NCBI RefSeq assembly: GCF_039839275.1
Contig: NZ_JBDOQP010000005.1
Location: 62,001 to 126,000, forward strand
DNA from: Aerobium sp039839275
Lineage (GTDB): Bacteria; Pseudomonadota; Alphaproteobacteria; Rhizobiales; Rhizobiaceae
Length of the DNA stretch: 64,000 bases
Reading direction: 5' to 3'
A program made the position numbers and the translations under genes. The notes under the pieces are model-generated. The model made no database searches. It was not told the DNA's origin and saw nothing but the letters and a program-made list of their open reading frames with translations. Of the stretch, positions 34,109 to 43,202 are shown piece after piece. How positions within the stretch are numbered: the stretch's first letter is position 1; each line of letters begins with the position of its first letter.

Positions 34109-35093
34109 GGATTGCCGCCTCCTTTGCTTCGAACTGCAGGTGACAGGCCACATGCTGGCCCGATGGCGCGACCTTGAGAGGTGGTGGCTCGACCGCGCAG
34201 ACATCCATGCGCCTGGGGCAGCGCGACAGGAACGGGCAGCGGGCGTCCTCTGAATGGAAGGCCGGCACGTTGCCAGGAATGCTGGCGAGCCGCGCGGTTC
34301 CAGGCTGTGCGCCCTGCGGCTTCGGCACCGAGGCGATCAGGCCCTTGGTATAGGGGTGGGCGGGATTGCGCAGCACGGCCTGTCGGGCGCCATGCTCGAC
34401 GATCCGCCCGGCATACATCACCGCAACGCGGTCTGCGATGCGGGCGACGACGCCGAGATCGTGGGTGATGAAGATCATGCCCATGCGGCGCTCTTCCTGC
34501 GCCTGCTTGAGGATGCGCAGGATCTGCGCCTGCGTCGTCACGTCGAGCGCCGTCGTCGGTTCATCGCAGATCAGCATCCGCGGCTCGCACATCAGCGCCA
34601 TGGCGATCAGGACACGCTGACGAAGACCGCCGGAAAGCTGGTGCGGATATTGCCGCAGCCGCAGGGCGGCGTTGGTCAGGCCGACGCTTTCGAGCACCGC
34701 GATGGCGCGATCCTGGGCTTCGCGCTTGCCGGCTCCGGTATGCCGGCGATAGACGGCGCGCAACTGGTCGCCGATGGTGAAGACCGGGTTCAGCGCCGTC
34801 ATCGGCTCCTGGAAGATCATCGACATCTGCCGGCCCCGCAAGGCCGAAAGCCTGCTCTCCGAGAGCGCGGAGAGGTCGGTGTCGCCAAAGCGGAGTTCGG
34901 ATGATGCCAGCTTCGCGCCACGCGGCAGCAAGCGCATGATGGACAATGCGGTGATCGACTTGCCGCAGCCGGATTCGCCGACCAGGCAGAGCGTCTCGCC
35001 CTCGTCGACATCGATGTCGATGCCGCGCACGGCATGAAGGCGCTCGCCCTGGTCGGGCAGGGTGACCTTGAGGTCGCGGATATGCAGAAGCAT
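34092..35093 (-). CDS. Oligopeptide/opine ABC transporter ATPase, DppD type
   Basis: This 333-residue ATPase has Walker A CLVGESGCGKSIT (the usual GKST is GKSI here, as in many DppD proteins), signature LSGGLRQR, Walker B MLICDEPTTALDVT and the C-terminal oligo_HPY region CPFLSRCPRRMDVC that may bind an Fe-S cluster. It is part of the dppABCDF-like operon. The start overlaps the DppC stop by one base (TGATG). Confidence 0.92.
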   Translation of the reverse strand: MLLHIRDLKVTLPDQGERLHAVRGIDIDVDEGETLCLVGESGCGKSITALSIMRLLPRGAKLASSELRFGDTDLSALSESRLSALRGRQMSMIFQEPMTALNPVFTIGDQLRAVYRRHTGAGKREAQDRAIAVLESVGLTNAALRLRQYPHQLSGGLRQRVLIAMALMCEPRMLICDEPTTALDVTTQAQILRILKQAQEERRMGMIFITHDLGVVARIADRVAVMYAGRIVEHGARQAVLRNPAHPYTKGLIASVPKPQGAQPGTARLASIPGNVPAFHSEDARCPFLSRCPRRMDVCAVEPPPLKVAPSGQHVACHLQFEAKEAAIHDTAS

Positions 35094-35989
35094 CAGCCAC
35101 GCCCTCCAGCGGTCAGGTCCCGCATCGCGTCGCCCATGAGGTTGATGGCCAGCGCCAGCACGAACAGGCAGGCGCCCGGCAGGACGATCAGCCAGGGACT
35201 GAAGAACATCGACGTCTTGGCCTCCGACAGCATCAGCCCCCAGGACGGCAGAGGGGCCTGGACCCCAAGACCAAGGAACGAAAGCGCGGCTTCGAGGAGA
35301 ACCGCATGCGCCATTTCCACCGTGGCGACGACCATCAGGGGGGCGCGGATGTTGGGCAGGATCTCCCGAAACAGGATATGCGGCAGCGAACTGCCGAGCA
35401 CGCGCGCCGCCATGACGTAGTCGCGGGCGCAGACCTGCTGCGTGGCGACACGCGTGACCACCGCGAACTGGTCCCACAGAAGCAGGCCGAGCACCACGAT
35501 CACCACGGTCAGCGATGGCCCGACGATGGCGACCACGGCGAGCGCGATGAGGATGATCGGCATCGAGAGCCGCGTGGTGACGATCGTCGAGATGGCCGTG
35601 TCGATCCAGCCGCCGTAATAGCCCGCCAGCAGGCCGAGCGTGATGCCGATCACGGCCGAGACCACAGTGGCTGCAATCGCGATCGTCACGGAGATGCGGG
35701 CACCATAGATCAGGCGGCTCATATAGTCGCGGCCGAGCTGGTCGGTACCCAGCACATGTTCGGCCACGGTGGTGTCGTGCCAGAAGGGCGGCTTCAGCCG
35801 CATCGCGATGTTCTGGGCGAACGGATCATAGGGAGCCAGCAGATGCGCGAAGACCGCGACGAGCAGCAGCACGAGCAGGATCGTGCCGGAGAAGACGAAG
35901 GTGCGATGCGCCATCGCCTTGCGCCAGAAGCCGAGCTTGCGGACGAGCGTGTCTTCTTCCGGTGTCATCGGCGTCGATTGATCGGTCAT
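35093..35989 (-). CDS. Oligopeptide/opine ABC transporter permease, DppC type
   Basis: This 298-residue permease has an N-terminal OppC_N segment (about 20-75), the LGTDQLGRDYMSRLIYGAR motif before the permease domain, and the coupling loop RDYVMAARVLGSS. Six membrane segments are expected. It forms the channel with the DppB-type protein and overlaps its stop by 4 nt (ATGA), which fixes the start at 35989. Confidence 0.92.
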   Translation of the reverse strand: MTDQSTPMTPEEDTLVRKLGFWRKAMAHRTFVFSGTILLVLLLVAVFAHLLAPYDPFAQNIAMRLKPPFWHDTTVAEHVLGTDQLGRDYMSRLIYGARISVTIAIAATVVSAVIGITLGLLAGYYGGWIDTAISTIVTTRLSMPIILIALAVVAIVGPSLTVVIVVLGLLLWDQFAVVTRVATQQVCARDYVMAARVLGSSLPHILFREILPNIRAPLMVVATVEMAHAVLLEAALSFLGLGVQAPLPSWGLMLSEAKTSMFFSPWLIVLPGACLFVLALAINLMGDAMRDLTAGGRG

Positions 35990-36909
35990 TTGCCGCCGCT
36001 CCGCAGCCTGGGATCCATGTAGCCGTTGAGCAGGTCGGCCAACAGCGTCAGCACGATGTAGAACAGCGAGATCAGCAGAACGATCGCCTGGATGACCGGC
36101 ATGTCGGAGCGCGACATCGACTGCCAGGCAAGGTAACCGACGCCATTGAGCGCGAAGATCGACTCCACGACCACCGATCCGCCGAGCATGAAGCCGAACT
36201 GCACCGCCGACAGCGAAATGACGGGCAGCACCGCGTTCTTGAGCGCGTATTTGAACGTCACCTGCCACGGGCGGATGCCCATGGCGCGGGCGGTGCGGAT
36301 ATAGTCGGAGGCGAGCACCTCGATCATGCCGGCGCGGATCAGGCGCATCAGCGGGGGCATGGCGAAGGTGCCGAGCGTGATCGTCGGCAGAACGAAATGC
36401 GCCAGCGTCTGTGAGCCGGAGATCGGCAGCCACCGCAACTGGACGCCGAAGACGACGATGAGCAGTAGACCGGCCCAGAAATTGGGGATCGCCTGCCCGG
36501 CGACGGCGAGAAGCTGCGCGATGCGGTCGACGATCGTGTTCGGCCAGAGTGCTGCGGCGCACCCGAGCGGAAGTGCGATTGCGAGAGCCAGGGCCATCGA
36601 CAGGACCGCAAGCAGCGCCGTCACGGGCAGGCGCTCGGTGATCATCTCGAGGACGGGCCGCTTGGACAGGTAGGAGGTGCCGAAGTCTCCCTGGACGAGG
36701 CCGCCCAGATAGTCGGCATATTGCACCGGCAGGGAGCGGTCGAGACCGTATTGCCGGCGGATCAGGGCAAGGTCCTCGTCGGTGGCCTGGGCGCCGGCAA
36801 TGCCCATTGCGGGGTCGGACGCCACATTGCTGAGGACGAAGCAGATGACCGAAACGATCACCATCACCACCGCCGCCAGCGTGGCCCGTCGCAAAAGATA
36901 GGTCAGCAT
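35986..36909 (-). CDS. Oligopeptide/opine ABC transporter permease, DppB type
   Basis: This 307-residue permease opens with MLTYLLRRA and a first membrane helix, followed by the long periplasmic loop (about 35-95: LIRRQYGLDRSLPVQYADYL) typical of DppB. The EAA-like coupling loop reads SDYIRTARAMGIRPWQVTFK. It is separated from the binding-protein gene by 78 nt that contain an attenuator-like hairpin. Confidence 0.92.
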   Translation of the reverse strand: MLTYLLRRATLAAVVMVIVSVICFVLSNVASDPAMGIAGAQATDEDLALIRRQYGLDRSLPVQYADYLGGLVQGDFGTSYLSKRPVLEMITERLPVTALLAVLSMALALAIALPLGCAAALWPNTIVDRIAQLLAVAGQAIPNFWAGLLLIVVFGVQLRWLPISGSQTLAHFVLPTITLGTFAMPPLMRLIRAGMIEVLASDYIRTARAMGIRPWQVTFKYALKNAVLPVISLSAVQFGFMLGGSVVVESIFALNGVGYLAWQSMSRSDMPVIQAIVLLISLFYIVLTLLADLLNGYMDPRLRSGGK

Positions 36910-36938
36910 CCGCCTGCCGTTTCCTGCGTCAATCGAAA

Positions 36939-36966
36939 ACGGCCCCGCAGCAATGCGCGGGGCCGT
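36939..36966 (-). terminator. Attenuator-like hairpin between binding protein and permease genes
   Basis: Perfect 10-bp arms (36939-36948 and 36957-36966) with an 8-nt loop are followed on the minus strand by TTTT. It lies right after the binding-protein stop. This placement usually gives partial termination, so that binding protein exceeds permease. Confidence 0.75.
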
Positions 36967-36987
36967 GCGTCATCGTGGGTTACACTA

Positions 36988-38520
36988 TCACTTCCAGCTT
37001 GCGTCGTAGAAACGCGGAAGTTCGTCAAGCGTGGGGGTGAAGTCGAGCGTGTTTGTGTAGGCGTAGCCCATCACGATCGTGTGCATGGGCACCCAATAGG
37101 CATTCTCGGTGATGATCTTGATCGCCTCGGAATATTTCGCCTGGCGTTCATCTGGGTCCATCACCGATGCCGCTTCCTTGACCAGCGTGATCACCTGTTC
37201 GTCGCGCGCGCCGTCATTGCTCGAACCGTCGAACATGGTGCCCATCGATGCGGAGCTGTCGGCGAGCGAGAATGAACCCCAGTCGCCGTACCACATGCCG
37301 ACCTTGCCCTCGCGCCAGCCGGAGAAGGAAGCGCTCGCCTGGAGCATTTCGAGTTCGGCATTGATGCCGACCGCCGCGAGGTTCGCCTGCACGGCTTCGG
37401 CGCGGGCGCGGTCGCGATAGCTGCCCAGCGTGACGGTGAAGCCGTCGGCGTAACCGGCCTCCGCCAGCAGCGCCTTGGCTTTTTCGGGATCGTAGTCATA
37501 GACGACGGCCGCCTCCTGGTCGCAGCCGAACTGGACGGGGTGGCACGGCGCGTTGATGATCTCGCCGTCGCCGCCAACGAGGTTCGCCACGATGGTCTCG
37601 CGGTCGATCGCGTGGTTGACAGCCTGACGCACCTTCACGTCGGTCAGCGGGTTGTCGCCGGTGCGGCCGGCAGCATCGAGGCCGATGAAGGCGATGCGCA
37701 GCGTCGAGGCGAGCGCGACGTCGAGCGTCGGCACGACCTCGAGCTGCTCGACCTGGTCGGACGGGACGTTCCAGATCCAGTCGACGCCGCCGCCGATCGC
37801 CTCGGCGATGCGCGTCGCCGTGTCGGGGATGATGCGCCAGTTGATGGTCGTGATCGTCGGCGTCCGCTTGGAGCCGCCTTCGTAATATCCCTCATAGGCA
37901 ACCAGCTTCACCATGCCGTCGCCAAAGGACTCGACCATGTAGGGGCCGGCGCCGATCGGCTTCTGGCCATAGGCCTCGGGACCGACTTCCTCGAAATGGT
38001 CCGACGGATAGATCGGCAGCGAGCCGGCGACGAATTCGAGCGCGGCCGGGAACGGCGTCTTGGAGATGACGCGCACGGTGAAGTCGTCGACCACCTCGGC
38101 GCGGTCGATCCAGGAAACCGAACCCTGCGAGCGGGCGCCGTGCTCCGGATCGGCCCAGTAATTGTAGGTGAAGGCGACATCCTCGGCGGTAAAGGCGGAA
38201 CCGTCGTGGAAGGTCACGCCTTCGCGCAGCTTGAACTCGATCGTCTTGTCGTCGATGCGCTCCCACGAGGTGGCCAGGAGCGGCTCGTATTCGAACGTCT
38301 CCGGGTTGCGGTAGATCAGCATGTCGTAGATGTGCATCGTCATCACGACGCCGTCACGCGCGGTGTTGACGTAGCCGTCGAGTGTCGGGAAGTCCTCGCC
38401 CATGCCAAGCGTGATCGACTGGTCTTCGGGGCCGGCGACGGCGGGAGCGGCGAGGAAACCTGCGGCGGACAGGGCCGTGCAGAATGCGGCCATGCGTGAG
38501 AATTTCCGGAACTGCGTCAT
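36988..38520 (-). CDS. Oligopeptide/opine ABC transporter substrate-binding protein (SBP family 5)
   Basis: This 510-residue exported protein has a signal peptide (about 1-29, cut near AVA-GP). Family 5 features are EYEPLLATSWERID, then EFKLREGVTFHDGSAFTAEDV and the VRQAVNHAIDRE block. Members bind peptides, opines, nickel complexes or glutathione. It is encoded directly after the M81 metallopeptidase with an ATGA overlap, suggesting the imported compound is a substrate of that enzyme. Confidence 0.92.
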   Translation of the reverse strand: MTQFRKFSRMAAFCTALSAAGFLAAPAVAGPEDQSITLGMGEDFPTLDGYVNTARDGVVMTMHIYDMLIYRNPETFEYEPLLATSWERIDDKTIEFKLREGVTFHDGSAFTAEDVAFTYNYWADPEHGARSQGSVSWIDRAEVVDDFTVRVISKTPFPAALEFVAGSLPIYPSDHFEEVGPEAYGQKPIGAGPYMVESFGDGMVKLVAYEGYYEGGSKRTPTITTINWRIIPDTATRIAEAIGGGVDWIWNVPSDQVEQLEVVPTLDVALASTLRIAFIGLDAAGRTGDNPLTDVKVRQAVNHAIDRETIVANLVGGDGEIINAPCHPVQFGCDQEAAVVYDYDPEKAKALLAEAGYADGFTVTLGSYRDRARAEAVQANLAAVGINAELEMLQASASFSGWREGKVGMWYGDWGSFSLADSSASMGTMFDGSSNDGARDEQVITLVKEAASVMDPDERQAKYSEAIKIITENAYWVPMHTIVMGYAYTNTLDFTPTLDELPRFYDASWK

Positions 38521-40031
38521 GCGTTGGACCTCTTCGGTTGGGGAGACAATGGACGGGCCGGCTTGCGCATTGCATGCCGGTAGGGGAGGCGCGACAGATC
38601 CGCCTCGACGGCGCCCGGGGCGATGGCCGGCAGGATGGCGCGAGCCATGTCCTGATAGGCGCCGCGGAAATGGACGGAACTCTTGACCACGAGGATCGGC
38701 AGCCTTTCCGGTTCGAGCCCGAGATGCAATAGAAGCCCTGGCTCGGATGCCTGCATCTTGCGCGGCGCGACGATCACCCTGACGCCGTCGCGTTCAAGCA
38801 GTGCGACGGGGCCGAGTGAAATCGGATTGTCCCGGTACATGGGGCCGACACCGACGAAATCGCCGCTGCCGAGCTTCACAACCGTCCACGGGCCGTCGAC
38901 GGGGTCGCAATAGCGGCCCGACAGGCCCGCACCGATAGCACGGTCGATGGACCCACCCTCGCCGGCCCGGTGCGCCGCCGTGCAGGCCTCGGCATCGGCG
39001 ATGTGGACCAGCACCGCGCCGCGCGCGCCAGCGTCGATGAGCGCCTGCAGCATGCCGGTTGTATCGCCGGTGCCGCCGCCGCCCGGGTTGTCCTGCGTGT
39101 CGGCGATGACCACGGGCCCGGCACCCGCAGCGCTGGCGCGCTCCATCGCCTGGGCGACGGCATCGCTGGCTGGAAGCAGCGTGCTAGCAAAATGAGGTTC
39201 GGCCTCGAGCCACGCGGCCAGCATCGCATCCGCGGCAGCCTCGACAGCCTGCGGGTCGCTCCCCTGAACCATGATCGAGGGGCCGCAATCGGGAATGTCG
39301 GCGAGGGGAAAGCCGAAGAACTGGCTGATGCAGGCGATGCGCGCGTCTTCTTCCAGCGCGCGTGCCCGCGCGAGAAGCCCGCGTGTCGGCTCGACGAATG
39401 TGCACTGGTCGTTGATCGATGCGAGGTAGGGAACCGCGCGATAGGCGATCGCTGGCGCGGGATCGCTGCGCAAAAGTGCGACCAGCCGGTTCATCACCCG
39501 CGCCCCGGTCTCCTTCAGGTCGGTGTGTGGGTAGGTGCGGTAGCAGTCGAGCAAGGTGCAGTCGCGCACCATCGGCTCGGAGATGTTGCCGTGCAGATCG
39601 AAGGACGCAGCGATCGGGAACGGTTTCGGGGCGATCCGCCGCAGCCGCGCCAGCAATTCGCCCTCCGCATCCGGCCAGGACGGTGTCGCCATCGCACCGT
39701 GCAGGTCGAGATAAAGGGCATCCGCGCCCTGTCCGAGCGCGTCGCGGAAGCGCGTGCAGATGTCACCGGCGATATCTTCGAAGGCGGCATCCTCCACCGG
39801 GCCGGAGGGCAGGCCGATGCACCATGCCAGCGGCAGCGCCTGTGCACCGGCTTGTACCGCCGCCGCCATCGCGCCGGATGCCGGCGTGCCGGCGCCGGAA
39901 ATGATGCGCTGCATCTCTTCGCCGGCGCAGTAGGGAGGCCAGCCGCCGGGTCGCTCGAAATCGGCGCGCGTGGCGACGGTGCCCGCGAAGCTGTTCGTCT
40001 CGTGCTGGAAACCCGCGACCGCGATCTTCAT
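38517..40031 (-). CDS. M81 family (MlrC-like) metallopeptidase
   Basis: This 504-residue protein has the two MlrC parts: an N-terminal region with the FQHETNSFAG opening, LDLHGAM (about 107-113) and SFDLHGN (about 142-148), which hold likely zinc ligands, and a C-terminal MlrC_C region starting near VVIADTQDNPGGGGTGDTTG. MlrC hydrolyses linear microcystin fragments, but relatives in soil alphaproteobacteria sit in peptide-uptake operons and are thought to cut other small amides. Here it precedes a full Dpp importer and follows an SDR. Start ATG 40031. Confidence 0.9.
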   Translation of the reverse strand: MKIAVAGFQHETNSFAGTVATRADFERPGGWPPYCAGEEMQRIISGAGTPASGAMAAAVQAGAQALPLAWCIGLPSGPVEDAAFEDIAGDICTRFRDALGQGADALYLDLHGAMATPSWPDAEGELLARLRRIAPKPFPIAASFDLHGNISEPMVRDCTLLDCYRTYPHTDLKETGARVMNRLVALLRSDPAPAIAYRAVPYLASINDQCTFVEPTRGLLARARALEEDARIACISQFFGFPLADIPDCGPSIMVQGSDPQAVEAAADAMLAAWLEAEPHFASTLLPASDAVAQAMERASAAGAGPVVIADTQDNPGGGGTGDTTGMLQALIDAGARGAVLVHIADAEACTAAHRAGEGGSIDRAIGAGLSGRYCDPVDGPWTVVKLGSGDFVGVGPMYRDNPISLGPVALLERDGVRVIVAPRKMQASEPGLLLHLGLEPERLPILVVKSSVHFRGAYQDMARAILPAIAPGAVEADLSRLPYRHAMRKPARPLSPQPKRSNA

Positions 40032-40055
40032 GCGCCTGCCTTGCGCTGCGATGTC

Positions 40056-40835
40056 TCAGTAGGTGCCAGGATATTCTCCACCGTCTATCAGGAGGTTCTG
40101 GCCCGTTATGAAGCCGGCGTGCTCGCTCGCCAGAAACGCGAAATAGGCGCCGATCTCCGAAGGGCGGCCATAGCGGCCTGCCGGGTTCTTTCCTGCGCGC
40201 TGCTTCCAGATATCGTCATAGGACCGGCCGCTGGTCTCGCTCATCTTGGCAACGTGCTGGCGCTGGCCGTCACTGTCGAAAATGCCCGGCAGCAGATTGT
40301 TGATGGTGACGTTGCGGATGACCGTCTGGCGTGCGAGGCCGGCCGTGAAGCCGACCAGACCGGAGCGCGCACCGTTGGACAGGCCGAGTTCGGCATGGGC
40401 GATCTTGACGCTGCGGGACGCGATGTTGACGATGCGGCCAAAGCCGCGCTCCATCATGCCGTCGACAGTCGCCTGCATCATGAAGATGGGCGGCAGCATC
40501 ATCAGGTCGATGGCCGCTATCCAGTCGTCGCGCGTCCATTCGCGAAAATCGCCCGGCGGCATGCCGCCGGCATTGTTGAGCAGGATATCCGGCTCCGGGC
40601 ACGCCGCCAGCGCCGCCTTTCGGCCGTCTTCGCTCGTGACATCGGCGACCACGGCCGTCACCGTCGCGCCCGTCGCGCGCCTGATTTCGTCCGCTGCCGC
40701 CATCAGCGTGGACTCGGTGCGGGCAACCAGCGTGACGTCAGCCCCGGCTCTGGCGATCTCGAGCGCGCAGGCCTTGCCCATGCCCTTGCTCGCCCCGGTC
40801 AACAACGCCTTTCGGCCACGAATTCCCAGATCCAT
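40056..40835 (-). CDS. Short-chain dehydrogenase/reductase (SDR)
   Basis: This 259-residue SDR has the cofactor loop TGASKGMGKA (about 14-23), NNAGG, NIASRS and a C-terminal LLIDGGEYPGTY. The usual Tyr-x-x-x-Lys motif is replaced by LGLSNGARSGL, so the catalytic Tyr is not at its normal place. Related SDRs with S-N-G-x-R-x-x-L occur and may act on 3-oxoacyl-like substrates by another route. It is the first gene of the M81/Dpp operon. Start ATG 40835. Confidence 0.85.
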   Translation of the reverse strand: MDLGIRGRKALLTGASKGMGKACALEIARAGADVTLVARTESTLMAAADEIRRATGATVTAVVADVTSEDGRKAALAACPEPDILLNNAGGMPPGDFREWTRDDWIAAIDLMMLPPIFMMQATVDGMMERGFGRIVNIASRSVKIAHAELGLSNGARSGLVGFTAGLARQTVIRNVTINNLLPGIFDSDGQRQHVAKMSETSGRSYDDIWKQRAGKNPAGRYGRPSEIGAYFAFLASEHAGFITGQNLLIDGGEYPGTY

Positions 40836-41115
40836 TGCTTTTTCCTGGCACGACGATCCGGCACCGAACCGCCTTGCAAGCCGGCATGTCCCGTCAGATC
40901 CGCGCGATCTCCATCGGCCAACTGTGAAGTCCGGATGCATGCCCGGCAAATATAAAAACCGAAACGCCTCATACGGAAAACTTATGGCAATTCTCGGGGC
41001 GCAAGGAAGCGCGGCCCGTGCGCAGCAGATACCGGGTCATCTGGGCGCATTCACCGCTTGACCTCATGACCGTGATCGGAAAGCCTTCACATGCAAACCT
41101 TGGAGGAAACAGCCG
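40836..41115. promoter_or_regulatory. Divergent intergenic region (SDR/M81/Dpp operon and asparagine synthase)
   Basis: These 280 nt separate divergent genes and include an AT-rich patch around 40948-40962. Promoters for both directions are expected. No convincing operator or RNA element was seen. A 40-codon open frame from 40939 lacks a ribosome site and was not called. Confidence 0.45.
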
Positions 41116-42636
41116 ATGTGTGGGTTCGTGTGTCTTTGGAATTACGGGGACGAGGCACTGGCGGCCCGGATGATCGGCAAGATCGCGCATCGGGGGCCGG
41201 ATGCCGTCGAGGTCATCCGCGCCGACGAGGCCTCGGTCATCATGGCCCACAGCCGGCTTTCCATCATCGGCACCGAAAACGGCGCCCAGCCGATTTATCA
41301 GGGAAACCAGATCCTCGTCGTCAATGGCGAGATCTATAATTACGCGGATCTGCGGGCGATTCTCGGAGAGGGGCTTTTCCACACGCAGAGCGACAGCGAG
41401 ACGATCCTGCATCTGTTTCGTTCGGCGATGCCGCGCTGGGTCGCGCGCCTCGACGGCATGTTCGCCTTCGTGCTCGCCACGCCCGATCGCATCGTCGCAG
41501 GCCGCGATCCGCTGGGGATCAAGCCGCTCTATGTGGCCCGCATCGGCGAAGGCCTGGCATTTGCCTCTGAACTGAAGGCTTTCGATGGGATCGGCATCGA
41601 CTCGGTGGAAGCCATACCGCCCGGCGGCCTTCTCGACAGCCGCGATGGAATGCGGCGCTGGTACCGCACGCCGCAGGGTGCGGCGGATGCTGAGAAGGAT
41701 GCCGATGTGGGCGCGATCGGCCGCGAGCTGCGCCTGGTGCTCGAGGAAGCGGTGCAGAAATGGATGGTCGCCGACGTCGAGGTCGGGTCGTTCCTGTCAG
41801 GCGGGCTCGACAGCTCCATCATTGCCGCGCTCGCGATGCGGGCAGGGCGGGGCCGTCTGAAGACGTTTTCCGTCGGCACCGCCGGAAGTCCCGACCTGGT
41901 GGCGGCGCGCCGGGTCGCGGAGCACATCGGTTCCGAGCATTTCGAGCGCGCATTCACCGCCGAGGAGGTGGCCGAAGTTCTGCCGCATGTCATCTACCAC
42001 CTGGAAAGCGCCGACATCGACCTGGTGCGCAGCGCCATTCCGACGCATTTCGCGGCAAAGCTCGCGCGCCAGCACGTCAAGGCAGTGCTCACCGGCGAAG
42101 GCGCCGATGAACTGTTTGCCGGCTACACCTATCATCACGCCTATGTCGACCGCACGCGCGAGCTGGCGGACGAACTGACCCGGTCGCTGGGGACGATGCA
42201 CAACATCAACCTGCAGCGTGTCGACCGCGTCACCATGGCCGAAAGCCTGGAGGCGCGGACCCCGTTTCTCGATCGCGAACTGATCGCCTTTGCGCAATCG
42301 ATCCCCGCCTCCCTCAAGCTGCGGCGAACCGATGCCGGGGCGCGCGACAGCACCGGGCTGACGACCGAGAAGTGGATATTGCGCAAGGCATGCGAGGATT
42401 TGCTGCCGCATGATCTCGTCTGGCGCAAGAAGGCGCAGTTCGATGAAGGATCGGGAACGGTCGAGGCGCTCGGAAAGGCCCTGCAGATCGTCGCCGGGAC
42501 CAGTGTGCCGCTGGAGCGTGAAGAAGAAGGGGCGCTCTATGAGCGGCTGCTGCGGCAGCGCTATGTCGATCCCGAGCTCATCTTGCGCAACGCCGGCGTG
42601 TGGACATCCGGCCGAGCGGCCATTCCGGCTCCTTGA
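41116..42636 (+). CDS. asnB: Asparagine synthase (glutamine-hydrolysing) family
   Basis: This 506-residue enzyme has the class II glutaminase nucleophile Cys2 (MCGFVCLW), HRGPDA near 25-30 and NGEIYNY near 72-78. The synthetase domain has a PP-loop, SFLSGGLDSSIIA (about 229-241), and LTGEGADELFAGY. It makes asparagine, or another amide, from the acid, ATP and glutamine. It has no biosynthetic neighbours and is at the short end for AsnB, so it may amidate another acid. GGAGGAAA precedes the ATG at 41116. A small 7-bp hairpin (42631-42650) spans its stop codon. Confidence 0.9.
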   Translation: MCGFVCLWNYGDEALAARMIGKIAHRGPDAVEVIRADEASVIMAHSRLSIIGTENGAQPIYQGNQILVVNGEIYNYADLRAILGEGLFHTQSDSETILHLFRSAMPRWVARLDGMFAFVLATPDRIVAGRDPLGIKPLYVARIGEGLAFASELKAFDGIGIDSVEAIPPGGLLDSRDGMRRWYRTPQGAADAEKDADVGAIGRELRLVLEEAVQKWMVADVEVGSFLSGGLDSSIIAALAMRAGRGRLKTFSVGTAGSPDLVAARRVAEHIGSEHFERAFTAEEVAEVLPHVIYHLESADIDLVRSAIPTHFAAKLARQHVKAVLTGEGADELFAGYTYHHAYVDRTRELADELTRSLGTMHNINLQRVDRVTMAESLEARTPFLDRELIAFAQSIPASLKLRRTDAGARDSTGLTTEKWILRKACEDLLPHDLVWRKKAQFDEGSGTVEALGKALQIVAGTSVPLEREEEGALYERLLRQRYVDPELILRNAGVWTSGRAAIPAP

Positions 42637-43202
42637 ATTTTACTTCAAGGCAGCGGCCGCAGCGTTGCTCGTCTGTCCGGCTTGATCGCGAGCTGGCGCC
42701 AGAAAAGGCAAGCATGCTCGACCCACCCATGTTCGCACGTCGCCCGCGACTCTGCCTCGCATGCACAATTCATGCCTGCCGGCACAAGCAACATCTGTGG
42801 GAATGAGGTCGGACGGCGTCTGATCACTCGGCGAATTTTCCCGTTTATTCGATATTTGCAGAATGAAAGTGTTCTTTGAACCAAACACGGCGGCAATCCA
42901 CTGCCAATCACCCCAGTTACTTCATTTTTCGTCTATTGGCTCGGTCGGCTGTTCGCTGGATTGAGATTCAAGTACAAAAATCTACTGACTCTCACAAAAT
43001 CTTTCACCAGTAAAACAAGTGTCATTTTGCGTAGGCAGCTTTCCTTTGCGTGGCTACTACACACAAAGCGGTAGAGCGATTTTGCGCCTTCGCAGAATGT
43101 TAATATTAGAGTAAGTTTGAATAACCGGTGGGAGATTGCGTAGGGTTCATTTTGCCACGGGCCGCTGCTTTATTCCAAGCAGGGGGTTGAAGGGAGTGGG
43201 TC
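42637..43202. other. AT-rich intergenic region before the type I secretion locus
   Basis: The 566 nt between asnB and the LuxR-type gene are clearly AT-richer than the rest, especially 42830-43130. I see no gene with a good ribosome site, no tRNA and no strong terminator apart from the small dyad at the asnB stop. The stretch probably holds the promoter and upstream control sites of the LuxR gene, and the composition may mark the border of an acquired segment. Confidence 0.5.

Noticed and set aside
38517..40031. Calling the M81 protein a microcystin-degrading enzyme
   Set aside because: Only the MlrC family fold is evident; no mlrA, mlrB or mlrD genes are nearby, and the operon partner is a peptide importer.
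40939..41061. A 40-codon frame in the gap before asnB
   Set aside because: There is no ribosome site and no coding signature, and it ends well before the asnB start. It is more likely promoter sequence.
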